Assembly (NCBI GenBank): GCA_021805735.1
Contig: JAJZEE010000017.1
Location: 1 to 48,197, forward strand
Length of the DNA stretch: 48,197 nucleotides
Reading direction: 5' to 3'
DNA from: Bacillota bacterium
GTDB taxonomy: Bacteria; Bacillota; Bacilli; Alicyclobacillales; SLC66
Both the position numbers and the translations under genes were made by a program. A model generated the notes under the pieces. That model had not been told where the DNA came from, ran no database searches, and saw only the letters and a list, made by a program, of their open reading frames with translations. Below, piece by piece: positions 7,122 to 15,985 of this stretch. Within the stretch, counting starts at the first letter, position 1. Every line of letters begins with the position of its first letter.

Positions 7122-7970
7122 TCAGAGACTTTCGCGCTCCAGTTGAACCCTGCCTACGCGGATGTCCGCCTTTGAAAAATTCTCTCCCGGCACGGGAGCG
7201 CCCGCAAGGCGCCGCAACATGAGCAATTGACCGACGTGAGTCATCGCGTCGCACATCGGACCCTGCAAGATTTGTGCCCAGGTGAGCGCCAGAGTCTCTT
7301 GCGGCGCAGCCAAAACTTGATCAAGCATGACCGCACTGCCATAGAAGCGCTTCACCTCGGTTCGCCAATCTGCCAAAGGTGAGTCAATCCTCTCCTCCTC
7401 ACAGATGACTCCGTGCGTCCATACGAGCAAATCCGAGATATGATGAAGGATCTCGACGGGGGTTCGCACGCCGGCGCCGGCAGAAAACGTTGAATATTGG
7501 GCCGGTGCGTCTTCAATCGCCTTTGACGCACGATAGATCAGAGTGGCCAGCATGTGACGAATGACGCATGTATCAAACCCACATTTCTCCAACACGCGAC
7601 GCGATGCGATATTGTCCTTTGCCGCGCGGGCGTATAACGGGCGGGTCGCTATCCGGGGCAGAAATTGTACCAGCGCCTCTGTGGCGATGCCTTTGTTCCA
7701 ATGCGCCCGGTCGATCCAATAACTGACTTCCCGCTCGCCGAACTGCTCAAAGCTCGACACGTGACCCACAACAAGGTTTTGGTTGAGCGTGATACATTGA
7801 CTCACGATCCCGTCGTCGGCAAGAATTCGTATCCAATGGTCGTGAAACGCGGTCCAGTCGGCGGGATCCTCGGCGGTGAAAGCCGCCATATGGTTTGCGA
7901 GGGGGTCCTTCTGGTGCTCAAAGAAGGCAGGGAGGTCGCTCTCTTCCACATCCCTAAGTTTGACAACCAC
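7122..7970 (-). CDS. GNAT acetyltransferase fused to a DinB/YfiT-like domain
   Basis: A 282-residue frame. Residues 1-135 are a RimJ/RimL-type GNAT (SYWIDRAHWNKGIATEAL is the acetyl-CoA loop; NIASRRVLEKCGF the C-terminal block). From about residue 140 it becomes a DinB-fold four-helix protein (MLATLIYRASKAIEDAP, VRTPVEILHHISDLLVWTH, MCDAMTHVGQLLMLRRLAG), with three His positions that could bind metal. The GNAT lacks its usual last 25 or so residues, so the join looks like a deletion fusion. DinB proteins of Bacilli are metal-dependent thiol transferases linked to damage and detoxification. The gene ends just before the zinc-ribbon frame. Confidence 0.8.
   Translation of the reverse strand: MVVKLRDVEESDLPAFFEHQKDPLANHMAAFTAEDPADWTAFHDHWIRILADDGIVSQCITLNQNLVVGHVSSFEQFGEREVSYWIDRAHWNKGIATEALVQFLPRIATRPLYARAAKDNIASRRVLEKCGFDTCVIRHMLATLIYRASKAIEDAPAQYSTFSAGAGVRTPVEILHHISDLLVWTHGVICEEERIDSPLADWRTEVKRFYGSAVMLDQVLAAPQETLALTWAQILQGPMCDAMTHVGQLLMLRRLAGAPVPGENFSKADIRVGRVQLERESL
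7467..7488. repeat. 22-bp exact repeat, copy 2
   Basis: Inside the DinB coding part (residues TFSAGAGV), identical to 4564-4585. Confidence 0.8.
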
Positions 7971-7973
7971 GGT

Positions 7974-8756
7974 TTAGCCTCCTTGCGAGAAATAACTCCC
8001 GATACCATTTCGCGACCTCACACCCATTTGCTGCACATTCCTGACCTCATAATACGAAAGGGCCTCGTCGCAGGCAAGACGCTCGATGACATCCTGAATC
8101 GTTAACTCTTGACAGGCGATACTATCTTCTGGTCCAAGACCGCAAATACTCCCTTGATATTCCGGCGTCAGTGAAAAAGGTTTGAGAGAACGCCAATCTG
8201 TCCCACCTATGAGAACAGCGAATCTGCCGGCGAAATTGTTGATGACCGGCAACGAGGCGGACATACCTTGGCCAGTCGACTTTATTGCGCTTTCTTTCAT
8301 TGTCCACAACGAGTAGAATCGCCTAAGTCGTTCTGCGGGATGAGTCGTGTTTCGTATATATTCCAATTCGTCATGCGCGAAGTAGTGACGTGAGATAGCT
8401 TCATAGTCGATGGGGCGAACCTTCTCTACATCAATTCCTATCGGTCCCTCGTGCCATATTCCCACAATCAGTCCTTCCGTGTGGGATATCGAGAACTCAC
8501 ACGTCGGGATACGCTTGGCGAACGGCTTACCGAATGGCCCCACACCGAATTCGATCCGCTCATTTGCCAGACCGGTCCAAGCCATAATCCCGACTCGCAT
8601 CAGTAACTCACTAAGCAAGGTTTCTACAGCTTTTTCGTATGAATAGGCCTTTTCAATGCGCTCCAACCGATGCGCGGATACGCGACGTTTTAGCTGCTCA
8701 AACCAGGCAGTTGGTAGTTCATTAGTGGAACGCAGGATGTAGAGTTGACTCGTCAC
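7974..8756 (-). CDS. Sfp-type 4'-phosphopantetheinyl transferase
   Basis: A 260-residue enzyme that moves 4'-phosphopantetheine from CoA onto carrier proteins of polyketide or peptide synthases. All family motifs are present: GPFGKPF (near 73), CEFSISHTEGLIV (near 86), IGIDVEKV (near 106, Mg2+ Asp) and FYSLWTMKESAIKSTGQGMS (near 146, catalytic Glu and Lys). Length is slightly above Sfp (224). Its ATG overlaps the stop of the upstream SDR/PfaD gene, so the two form an operon. Its natural carrier-protein partners are absent from this window. Confidence 0.92.
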   Translation of the reverse strand: MTSQLYILRSTNELPTAWFEQLKRRVSAHRLERIEKAYSYEKAVETLLSELLMRVGIMAWTGLANERIEFGVGPFGKPFAKRIPTCEFSISHTEGLIVGIWHEGPIGIDVEKVRPIDYEAISRHYFAHDELEYIRNTTHPAERLRRFYSLWTMKESAIKSTGQGMSASLPVINNFAGRFAVLIGGTDWRSLKPFSLTPEYQGSICGLGPEDSIACQELTIQDVIERLACDEALSYYEVRNVQQMGVRSRNGIGSYFSQGG

Positions 8757-9796
8757 CGTTGCCCACCTAGTTTAAGAGGACGAGGTCTGTACCGGAACGC
8801 GTCCTGTGGCACAGCGATCCCGTATGACCGGATTTGCTGTGCCCGTGTGATGATGGCCGCCCCTTCGAGGAGATTAAGCCCGATTTGGCCAACGTGACGA
8901 TTCTCTGGCTTCTCCATAAAAGTTCCAGACGTCCAAGCGTTGAACGCGCCCATCGCGGGACCGCACCATATCTGATAATCCGCCGCGCGTTCAGAGATAC
9001 CATCAATGGGCCACCGACTTGATTTGCCCAGGTACCAGCGAAAAATCAGCGCCATCTGATGCTTATCGTTTTGCAGCGCCCGTGCAAGCTGAGCTGGGTC
9101 ACGTTTTTCGAAATGTTGCTGGGTTTCCTTCCAGATTTGTTCCAGCGGGGCGCGAAATAGCTCCTGTTCCAACTGTTTTCGCACATCATCAGGCATGTCT
9201 TGAACACTGTTGTAACGATTATATAGCTCGTATAACTTAGTGGCGCGCGCCGCGTACAAAGAGCCTCTTCGAACAACCTGCACCTTTGCTCCAAGCTCGA
9301 ACATGTCAGAAGATGGCGCCATGGCTGTGTCGGACATGCCGACGCTAGATAATATCAGTTTTCCATGATCGGACAACCCAGATTCAACCGCAGCTTGATT
9401 AACAGTTCCGGTCATCACGTACGCAGCCCCCATCGCAAAGGCCGCAGCGACTGCGTCAGGCGTCCCTAATCCACCCGCGGCGCCAATGCGAATCGAAATA
9501 CCCTCGTATCCATACTTTTGCATCGATTCGTCCCGCAATAGGCCAATGGTGGGCAACAAAACCGGCAGCGGACGGTTATCCGTGTGGCCGCCGGAGTCAG
9601 CCTCAACCGTGATATCCTCAATCATGTGAAGATTTCGGCCCGGCTTGAATCCTAATTGGATCATCCGTCGAGCGGCTGGCATCCCACGTTGACTGCGCAC
9701 CATTACAAATACCTGATAACCGTGATCCAGCAACTTTGCCAACAGGGCTTTTCCAAGAAACCCGGATGCGCCCGTCAGAAGCACGCTCTTACTCAT
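8753..9796 (-). pseudogene. chimera: SDR N-terminus joined to C-terminal half of a PfaD-type enoyl reductase
   Basis: Residues 1-60 are the start of a short-chain dehydrogenase/reductase (VLLTGASGFLGKALLAKLLD, the NAD(P) loop). From about residue 62 (TVEADSGGHTDNRPLPVLLP) the rest is the C-terminal part of a PfaD/PksE-type trans-acting enoyl reductase, an FMN TIM-barrel enzyme of trans-AT polyketide synthesis (IGAAGGLGTPDAVAAAFAMGA; WCGPAMGAFNAW; NVGQIG-like end). The first half of the barrel is missing. The join falls where both families read like D-I-T, consistent with a microhomology deletion. The frame is intact from ATG 9796, so a 347-residue protein may be made, but neither enzyme is complete. 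Confidence 0.8.
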
Positions 9797-9853
9797 ATCG
9801 CATCCCTTTCTGCCGTTGGTCGTAAGATTTCAGCCAGAACACACGAGGTTATA

Positions 9854-10702
9854 TCAATCGGTTAGAAAGCGCAGGACTGATTCGCACGCTACGAGCGGCG
9901 TGCCGTTATGTCCGACTCCGGTTACCTTATCGAGTACCGCGTTCGGAACACGTTCCGTCAAATATTGCGCATGGGAGAGCGGCACAGTTTCGTCACAGTC
10001 ACTGTGCCAAAACCGAATCGGAACTTGAATTTCTTCAAGCGGAATCCCCCACGGTTTTGCTAATAGGCGATAATCGTCGATCATGCCGTCCGGTCTCCGC
10101 GCGGCCTCCATGGCAAAGTCTCGAAATACGGGAATCATGTCTTCAGTGATGACGATCCGGTCAGGCTCGGGAAGACTTCTCAGAAAATAAATCGCGAATG
10201 CGTCCGGGTCTGCCTGCACCATACCGACTAACTGATTTGTAAATACAATCAGCCGTTGACCGCTCCCCACACACAGTTGGATCTCTGCGGAGACGTTGTC
10301 CGTAGCGCCCGGCACATCCAATGGGCCGATCCCACTAATGACAGCCGCTTTGACTACTCGGTGCGGCATTGCATACGCGCACCCAATCGCGTGAGGGCCT
10401 CCACCAGAAATGCCAACGAGTGAAAACCGCTCAATTCCGAGATGATCAGCCAACTGTTCAACATCGCCAACCCAATCCAGAATAGTCCGATCCGGTTTCG
10501 GATCGGACAATCCGTATCCCGGGCGCTCGGGCGCGATCAGTCGAATGTTCCCTTGCGTGATTTTGGCAGCCAGGTGTGAGAATAAATGAAATCGTGATCC
10601 AGGCGTTCCATGGAACACAAATATGGGGTGTCCTTCCACTTGCCCGAATTCCGCGAATCCCAATGTCCTTCCATCGCTGAGTTGTATACATCCGTCAATC
10701 AC
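9854..10702 (-). CDS. alpha/beta hydrolase
   Basis: A 282-residue hydrolase of the alpha/beta fold. The oxyanion HG is in FVFHGTPGSRFH (near 30), the nucleophile elbow is GISGGGPHAIG (GxSxG, near 98), the acid is in SDCDETVPLSH (near 238), and the His is in VTGVGHNGT (near 265). It starts at GTG 10702 behind AGGTG. It is divergent from the LAL regulator and lies upstream of the SDR/PfaD gene. The substrate is unknown; in context it may once have served a polyketide locus as a thioesterase-like or epoxide-type hydrolase. Confidence 0.85.
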   Translation of the reverse strand: MIDGCIQLSDGRTLGFAEFGQVEGHPIFVFHGTPGSRFHLFSHLAAKITQGNIRLIAPERPGYGLSDPKPDRTILDWVGDVEQLADHLGIERFSLVGISGGGPHAIGCAYAMPHRVVKAAVISGIGPLDVPGATDNVSAEIQLCVGSGQRLIVFTNQLVGMVQADPDAFAIYFLRSLPEPDRIVITEDMIPVFRDFAMEAARRPDGMIDDYRLLAKPWGIPLEEIQVPIRFWHSDCDETVPLSHAQYLTERVPNAVLDKVTGVGHNGTPLVACESVLRFLTD

Positions 10703-10797
10703 TGGATAACACCTGCATCTCTTATACCCTCTCCTATCACCAAATCTTTCATGGCTCTCGTCGACCTAGTATAATAATGAGAGCCCATTTCGACATC

Positions 10798-10809
10798 GGG
10801 AAATTTCCC
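10798..10809. promoter_or_regulatory. 12-bp perfect palindrome, possible operator before the LAL regulator
   Basis: GGGAAATTTCCC lies in the 170-base divergent gap, just upstream of a -10-like TATAAA (about 10813-10818) reading toward the regulator. Its position between -35 and -10 would suit a repressor site or autoregulation. Confidence 0.45.
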
Positions 10810-10905
10810 TATTATAAAATCATCACTGGCAGTTGGAGCGCTGTTTGATTTCCCGGGCTGACGCACTTCGACATGAATTGTTCCTTGCAGGAGGCTCGCA
10901 CTTTC

Positions 10906-13791
10906 ATGACAGGCACATCAAGAATGGTAGGAAGATTGTCCGAAGTTCAGGTCATCGCGAAGGCTGTGGCACGCGCGGCGAGTGGAGAGGGTGGCGCCAT
11001 CCTGGTCGGGGGCGAGGCTGGGATTGGCAAAACCACGCTTGTAAACCACGTGTTGCTGTCCTGCTCGGAAACATCGGTCTACAGCATCCCTTGCCGGTGC
11101 CCAGGACCTGGTGAGACGATACCATACGGACCATGGCGGGAAGCGTTTTTAAATCTACAGATGCGCGGCCAAAGGTGGGATCCATCCCCATTACCGGCGC
11201 CGTTCGGCAGCGCTCCGGCTTTGGCGGATTCGTTCGAAGTTGCGCTGTCATTGATTCGCTGGCTCAGAAACGCGGAAGAACCGCTCATTATCATCATCGA
11301 TGATCTGCAGTGGTCAGACCGTGCGTCTATGGATTTACTTCGACACCTATCCGGACGGCTTCATGGTGTGCAGCTACTTGTGATTGGGGTATATCGATCT
11401 GAAGACTTACACCGCTCTACGGAGATTCATCGCTATTTCTCCGATATGCTGCGGACCGGCAGCCAACGCATCTTGCTTCGGGAGTTGAACCCCGCAGAGG
11501 TGGAGGAGCTTACAAGGGTCACGATCCCGCACCTTGACAGTTCCTCTCGTTTGGCCGACGAAATCTATCGGTTGACACGTGGGTTCCCACTGTTTGTGGC
11601 AGAAATCTTAGAGCAATTCAAAGGTGGCCGGCAGGCGACAGTTCCAGTGTCAAAAACGGTCCAACAAGCTATTGACAGCAAACTCAATCTCCTGGATCAA
11701 ACCTATGTACCTATATTGGAAGAAGCCGCCCAAATTGGCGAACTGTTTAGTTACCGTCTGCTTGCCGACATTTCCACTAGCACGCAGGAAGCGGTAACCG
11801 CTGCGCTCAGCGATGCCAAACGGTTGGAAATCATCCAAAACATGGACGACCAACCGGATACGTTTCAATTCCGGCACGCGATTGTCAGGAGCCATCTGAT
11901 GGAGCGGATGATTGGCGTTCGGCTGGAGCGGTGTCACCAAACGATTGCCGAGGTTTTGGAGAGAACTTCGCCTGATGCCCTCGACACCATCGCGTCTCAC
12001 TATCGACGTGCTAACGACTCCCGATCCGTCCGGTTCCTCACCCTCGCCGGCGACCAGGCGCTTCGTCTCGGCGCGATCCTGGATGCCGAACAACGTTATC
12101 GTCAGGCGCTTGAGTCGTTGCCTAAAGGAGACGTCCTGCACGCAGAAATTCTCCTCAAGCTTGGTTTTTGCATGCGGCGACAGAATGATGCCGATGCTGT
12201 TCAGCTTATTAACAGAGCGCTTGACGCTGCGCAACAAAGTGAAGACTTACCCGTCGAGGCCTGGGTTCGCCACCTCATCTATGACCGTGCTTTCACCCGA
12301 GGGGATCGAGTCATCCTTGGTGAACTGGCCGCACTCTCGACCTTGCAGGAGCAACTGCTGACCCATGAACGATATATCGAACTCGAACAGCTATTCTTTC
12401 GCGATCAATGCGAATTTCCAAGAATCTTGTTTGTGCACTGGAGCCTTCTGTATACCCATGGACAATTGGAAGAAGCCGAGCAGTTGCTCCGCGATTTACA
12501 AACGAGGGTTGGCGCGCACAATCCGCAGGTTCTGCGCATGACAACGAGGCTCTTCGCGTTCTTGGGGAGAATTGACGAAGCCATCGCCACGGTGCATGAA
12601 CTAAGCAAGGCGGCGCGCAACCGACATGATGACCGGTTAGCCACCGTCTTGTTTGCCAATTATCTGTATCATACATACCTGACGAAAACCGACCAACCGG
12701 ATCAAGTGGACGCGCTCATTCAGGAACTCATGGCCCTGGAAAACGAAATTAACGAGAAAAATGGATTTGGCTTTATGCCAAAGGGCTATTCCGCCTCTGG
12801 ATGGTACCATTATACGAGAGGCAATTGGGCAGAGGCGCGCAAACACCTGGTGGATTACGTCTCGGCGGAATCAGAACCGGACCCACTCATCACCTGGTTT
12901 GCCGCCGCGATGCTGGTGGAAACCGGAGATACTGCGCATTTGAACGCCGTATTGTCGAAGCTGGCGCCCTTTCGTCCGGTTGATCCGCCGCCACCGTCCA
13001 CAACCGTCTTTACCTGGGTGCATGCGATTCGGGCGCAAGCCCATCTTCTGCGCAATGAAGTGGACTTGGCCAAGGCATGGCTGGACGCGGCTGACGCGCA
13101 TCCCCTCAGTCAAGTGTCAAAACTCCATCGCCCATTTCTTGATATAGCATGGTGCGACTATTACCGTCAGACTGGAGACCAGTCAAGGGCCATAGAGGCT
13201 TGCGAACGAGCCTTGACTTGGGCAGAGTCCGTACCGATTCCATGGTTCATCATCAAGGCCCGCCGTCGGCTTGGAGAACTTCAGGGTGAGCTTGCCAAGT
13301 ACGCTGAGGCGTTCACATTGCTGGAAGACGCTGCTACTCTAGCGGAAACATGCCGACTGCCTTATGAAGCGGCGCTCTGCCATCTATCAATCGGACGTGT
13401 ATGGAGAACGTTCGAGACCACTACGGAAATAACGGATCACCCAGAGGTGACTGCACGACGCGGCACTGTGCTCAGGCGCCTGCAAGCGGCATTGGATGTG
13501 TTTACCCGTTTAGGTGCAAGAGAGCAGGCAGAGACTGCGCGTTTATTGGAGGCAGTCCGCGCTTCCAAGACTTTTACCGCAAACACAAGAGTAGCTGACC
13601 CTGACATCCTCACGGAGCGCGAGTGGGAGGTGGCCCGATTAGTTGCGAAAGGACTGCCCGACAAAGAAGTAGCAGCCAAGCTATTCATTTCTCCTCGTAC
13701 CGTGGATCACCATTTGCGCAGCATCTTTCGGAAACTGGACGTTGGTCACCGGGCCGCCTTGGCGGCGCATCTAAAGAAACACGAGAATTAA
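10906..13791 (+). CDS. large LuxR-family ATPase regulator (LAL/MalT type)
   Basis: About 961 residues. The N-terminus is an ATPase of the AAA_16 type: Walker A GGEAGIGKTTL (about residue 35) and Walker B PLIIIIDDLQWSD (about 127). The middle is helical and TPR-like with many alanine/leucine helix pairs. The C-terminus is a LuxR helix-turn-helix (LTEREWEVARLVAKGLPDKEVAAKLFISPRTVDHHLRSI). Such LAL proteins activate secondary-metabolite or catabolic operons when bound to ATP and an inducer. ATG 10906 follows GCAGGAGG with a 12-base gap; ATG 10873 is the longest start. It is divergent from the hydrolase and likely controls that side. Confidence 0.9.
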   Translation: MTGTSRMVGRLSEVQVIAKAVARAASGEGGAILVGGEAGIGKTTLVNHVLLSCSETSVYSIPCRCPGPGETIPYGPWREAFLNLQMRGQRWDPSPLPAPFGSAPALADSFEVALSLIRWLRNAEEPLIIIIDDLQWSDRASMDLLRHLSGRLHGVQLLVIGVYRSEDLHRSTEIHRYFSDMLRTGSQRILLRELNPAEVEELTRVTIPHLDSSSRLADEIYRLTRGFPLFVAEILEQFKGGRQATVPVSKTVQQAIDSKLNLLDQTYVPILEEAAQIGELFSYRLLADISTSTQEAVTAALSDAKRLEIIQNMDDQPDTFQFRHAIVRSHLMERMIGVRLERCHQTIAEVLERTSPDALDTIASHYRRANDSRSVRFLTLAGDQALRLGAILDAEQRYRQALESLPKGDVLHAEILLKLGFCMRRQNDADAVQLINRALDAAQQSEDLPVEAWVRHLIYDRAFTRGDRVILGELAALSTLQEQLLTHERYIELEQLFFRDQCEFPRILFVHWSLLYTHGQLEEAEQLLRDLQTRVGAHNPQVLRMTTRLFAFLGRIDEAIATVHELSKAARNRHDDRLATVLFANYLYHTYLTKTDQPDQVDALIQELMALENEINEKNGFGFMPKGYSASGWYHYTRGNWAEARKHLVDYVSAESEPDPLITWFAAAMLVETGDTAHLNAVLSKLAPFRPVDPPPPSTTVFTWVHAIRAQAHLLRNEVDLAKAWLDAADAHPLSQVSKLHRPFLDIAWCDYYRQTGDQSRAIEACERALTWAESVPIPWFIIKARRRLGELQGELAKYAEAFTLLEDAATLAETCRLPYEAALCHLSIGRVWRTFETTTEITDHPEVTARRGTVLRRLQAALDVFTRLGAREQAETARLLEAVRASKTFTANTRVADPDILTEREWEVARLVAKGLPDKEVAAKLFISPRTVDHHLRSIFRKLDVGHRAALAAHLKKHEN

Positions 13792-13797
13792 ATCAGA

Positions 13798-13942
13798 AAT
13801 GTTCCCGAGGTCGGTCTGGATCACCCATTTTCGATTCAAATATCCCCGCTCGATGGGCTGCACCCCGGTCACAGGAGATGTTAAGCAGTCCGTAACGTAC
13901 CGGATGATATCCGCCAACGCCACGTCCGATTCCGATTCCGCC
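13798..13942 (-). pseudogene. decayed 5' fragment of an APH-fold kinase, copy of 6719-6866
   Basis: Read on the minus strand, this stretch encodes a relative of the first 48 or so residues of the kinase at 5886-6860: ADIIRYVTDCLTSPVTG, then ERGYLNRKWVIQTDLG. The nucleotide match is high over about 145 bases. It breaks at 13798, right after the stop of the LAL gene. No catalytic loop remains. It is a gene remnant, not an independent gene. Confidence 0.8.
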
Positions 13943-14035
13943 GCAGACCGCGCACTGTTCGCACAGCACGATGTTCCGTCCTGCCGGGTACTCGCGAAAT
14001 CCGACCATCGTGAACGGCTCTTGATGACCTTCCAC
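13943..14035 (-). pseudogene. decayed zinc-ribbon fragment, copy of the gene at 6950-7078
   Basis: The minus strand reads FTMVGFREYPAGRNIVLCEQCAVCGG, which aligns residue by residue with EMVSYRMYSAGRDTVLRGWCTVCGG of the intact gene. The first CxxC is gone and the frame runs out of register into the APH remnant, so the intergenic spacer was deleted. It begins just after the stop of the ANT(6) gene. Confidence 0.7.
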
Positions 14036-14058
14036 TTTTGTTGCGGGCTGAGTGAACC

Positions 14059-14946
14059 CTATTTGTCTGACGTTGCACCACGGCCTGCGCGGTAGGAATC
14101 AACCAGACTTGTGATTTTGGCACAGACACCCTCCGGACGGGGCAAACCGACGCCATCAGCGACTTCGCGCGCCAATAGAGTGAACAGAGCGAGTGTCTGC
14201 ATCAAAGCTTGCCACACGTCGTCGACATCATAATGTGCAAATGAAGCGGACAATCCCTCCAACACACGCCGCTCTGCCCATGTGTCCAAGAATCGCCCCT
14301 CGTGCCAAACATCAAATAGTTTCACGTCCCGGGTTGCCCACTTAGCGTGCCACTCAATCATTTTTAGCAGACGCCATTTGAGATATCCGTCGCAACACTG
14401 TTTGGCAGCCCATAGCTCTCCCCGACGCAGCTTCTTCGCCGTCCACACCACATGATACAAAAAATCATCCACGGTTTGTTCGTATTCCGTCTGGTTGGGA
14501 GGAGATGCGTTTAACACACGGGAGTCACTCGAGGAAGCAATCATACTCTCCAGACCATCTTTATCCAAAAGGATCTTGTATCCACGGCTGATAATGCTAT
14601 TTGCTTCTGGTGGTAGACCGTTCCTGATCATATCGAGGGGCACTGGAACGAAGTCGACGTCAAATCCCCCTTCAAACAGGACTCTTCTCTCCATGGACGA
14701 CCCATCGGGCGTGTGTTCTAGAAATGTCAGTATGTATTCGCCCAACTCGGTCAACCAGTCCTGGCTTGAGATGTACTCACGGGGATTACTCGTTACAAAC
14801 ACCAAATCCAAATCCGACCACTCGTCGGCTGGATGATCTTCCCTCGCACGCGAGCCAATAACCATGACCAGACGGATATCTTGCCTGATTTTGGAGAAGT
14901 CAATAAAACGCTCAAGAATGGTGTTGTAGCTGAGACTCACCGCCAT
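14059..14946 (-). CDS. aminoglycoside 6-adenylyltransferase-like protein (ANT(6)/AadK family)
   Basis: About 295 residues of the streptomycin adenylyltransferase family. MVIGSRAREDHPADEWSDLDLVFV (near 28-50) carries the GSR...SDxD nucleotidyltransferase signature that binds Mg-ATP. EGGFDVDFVPVP holds the third carboxylate. The helical C-terminal domain (LKWRLLKMIEWHAKWA) matches AadK/AadE. The start is ATG 14946, with GGAGGTG nine bases upstream; ATG 14964 contains that ribosome site and is unlikely. Streptomycin is the family substrate; activity here is inferred. Confidence 0.88.
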   Translation of the reverse strand: MAVSLSYNTILERFIDFSKIRQDIRLVMVIGSRAREDHPADEWSDLDLVFVTSNPREYISSQDWLTELGEYILTFLEHTPDGSSMERRVLFEGGFDVDFVPVPLDMIRNGLPPEANSIISRGYKILLDKDGLESMIASSSDSRVLNASPPNQTEYEQTVDDFLYHVVWTAKKLRRGELWAAKQCCDGYLKWRLLKMIEWHAKWATRDVKLFDVWHEGRFLDTWAERRVLEGLSASFAHYDVDDVWQALMQTLALFTLLAREVADGVGLPRPEGVCAKITSLVDSYRAGRGATSDK

Positions 14947-15040
14947 CGTTCGTTGCACCTCCATTAATCATGCTAAATCAAACCACCGATTCTGACATCG
15001 GTCTCAAGCATGAGACTTGGCTGATACGCTTGTATTAACC

Positions 15041-15087
15041 TGCCCGAATGCGCCGCAACGGTCCGTGCCCATTCTACAGCATTTTTG
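15041..15087. repeat. 47-bp dispersed repeat, copy 1
   Basis: Nearly identical (two mismatches seen) to 24081-24127, in the same orientation and likewise intergenic. It begins TGCCCGAATGCGCCGCAACG. No coding capacity is apparent. Confidence 0.85.
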
Positions 15088-15115
15088 CGGCCTTTAGCTG
15101 AATAAGGTTTGGTGC

Positions 15116-15985
15116 TCAGGAATATATTTGCTCGGTTGCTGTAACGGTATTCTTGAGAAGATTTGCAATGGTCACTGGGCCAACGCCACCTGGAACTGGG
15201 GTAATCGCACTGACAACGGAAAGACTTGTCGCGTAATCAACGTCTCCCGTATTTTCGCTATACCCCGCGTCTATTACCACCGCTCCAGGCTTTATCCAAG
15301 AACCTTGGACGAATCTACTTTTACCTACTGCCGCTACGAGAATGTCCGCTTCTCTAACAATTTCTTCAATGCTTTCAGTCTGCGAATGACACGTCGTGAC
15401 TGTCGCATCTCTATTAAGCAGCAACATGGAAACAGGTTTTCCTAATATAGGACTGCGGCCAAGCACCACAGCCCGCTTTCGCTTAATGGGAATTTCGTAA
15501 TGGTCCAGGATGTTAAGGACTGCTTCAGGGGTACAACTATGGTGGCTGTCTAACCCGAGGGACATACGTCCAAAACCCGAACTTGTCACGCCGTCGACGT
15601 CCTTTTCTGTTGCAATAGCTTCGAATGCGGCCCGTTCGTCTACATGGCCTGGAACTGGATGCTGCAATAAGATGCCGTGAACTGCTGGGTCGTCGTTCAA
15701 TTTCTTTATAACGCCAACAAGCGCAGAAGTGTCAACTGTTTCGGGCAGGTGAATTCGTCTTGACAGCAACTGATTCCGCTCACACGCTTGCCCCTTCATA
15801 CGGACGTAGGTTGCTGAGGCTGGGTCGTTCCCAACCAGTATCGTAGCAAGACATGGCGTTATACCTTTAGTTTGCAGTCTTTTTACTCTTTCGGAAAGGT
15901 TCGCTTCGATTTCTTGGACAACCGGCCTTCCCCTCAATATTATTGGCTCCATCGGACGATCCCTCATTCGCTTTATTGAGTTCAT
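15116..15985 (-). CDS. folD: bifunctional methylenetetrahydrofolate dehydrogenase/cyclohydrolase
   Basis: 289 residues, full length for FolD, which interconverts 5,10-methylene- and 10-formyl-tetrahydrofolate with NADP. Catalytic Tyr and Lys are in PASATYVRMKGQACE, the substrate loop is HGILLQHPVPGHVDE, the family signature is VDGVTSSGFGRMS, and the NADP site is VVLGRSPILGKPVSMLLLNRDATVT, followed by ITPVPGGVGPVT. The start ATG 15985 overlaps the stop of the protease gene (TAATG), so translation is coupled; ATG 15952 with GAGGGAT is an alternative. Finding folD behind a retropepsin gene is unusual and may mean this is an accessory copy. Confidence 0.93.
   Translation of the reverse strand: MNSIKRMRDRPMEPIILRGRPVVQEIEANLSERVKRLQTKGITPCLATILVGNDPASATYVRMKGQACERNQLLSRRIHLPETVDTSALVGVIKKLNDDPAVHGILLQHPVPGHVDERAAFEAIATEKDVDGVTSSGFGRMSLGLDSHHSCTPEAVLNILDHYEIPIKRKRAVVLGRSPILGKPVSMLLLNRDATVTTCHSQTESIEEIVREADILVAAVGKSRFVQGSWIKPGAVVIDAGYSENTGDVDYATSLSVVSAITPVPGGVGPVTIANLLKNTVTATEQIYS

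Noticed and set aside
6700-7254. A 184-codon minus frame spanning the zinc-ribbon gene and the start of the APH gene
   Set aside because: Its Arg/Ser/Gly-rich product has no motif, and the two real frames explain the conservation seen with 13.8-14.0 kb.
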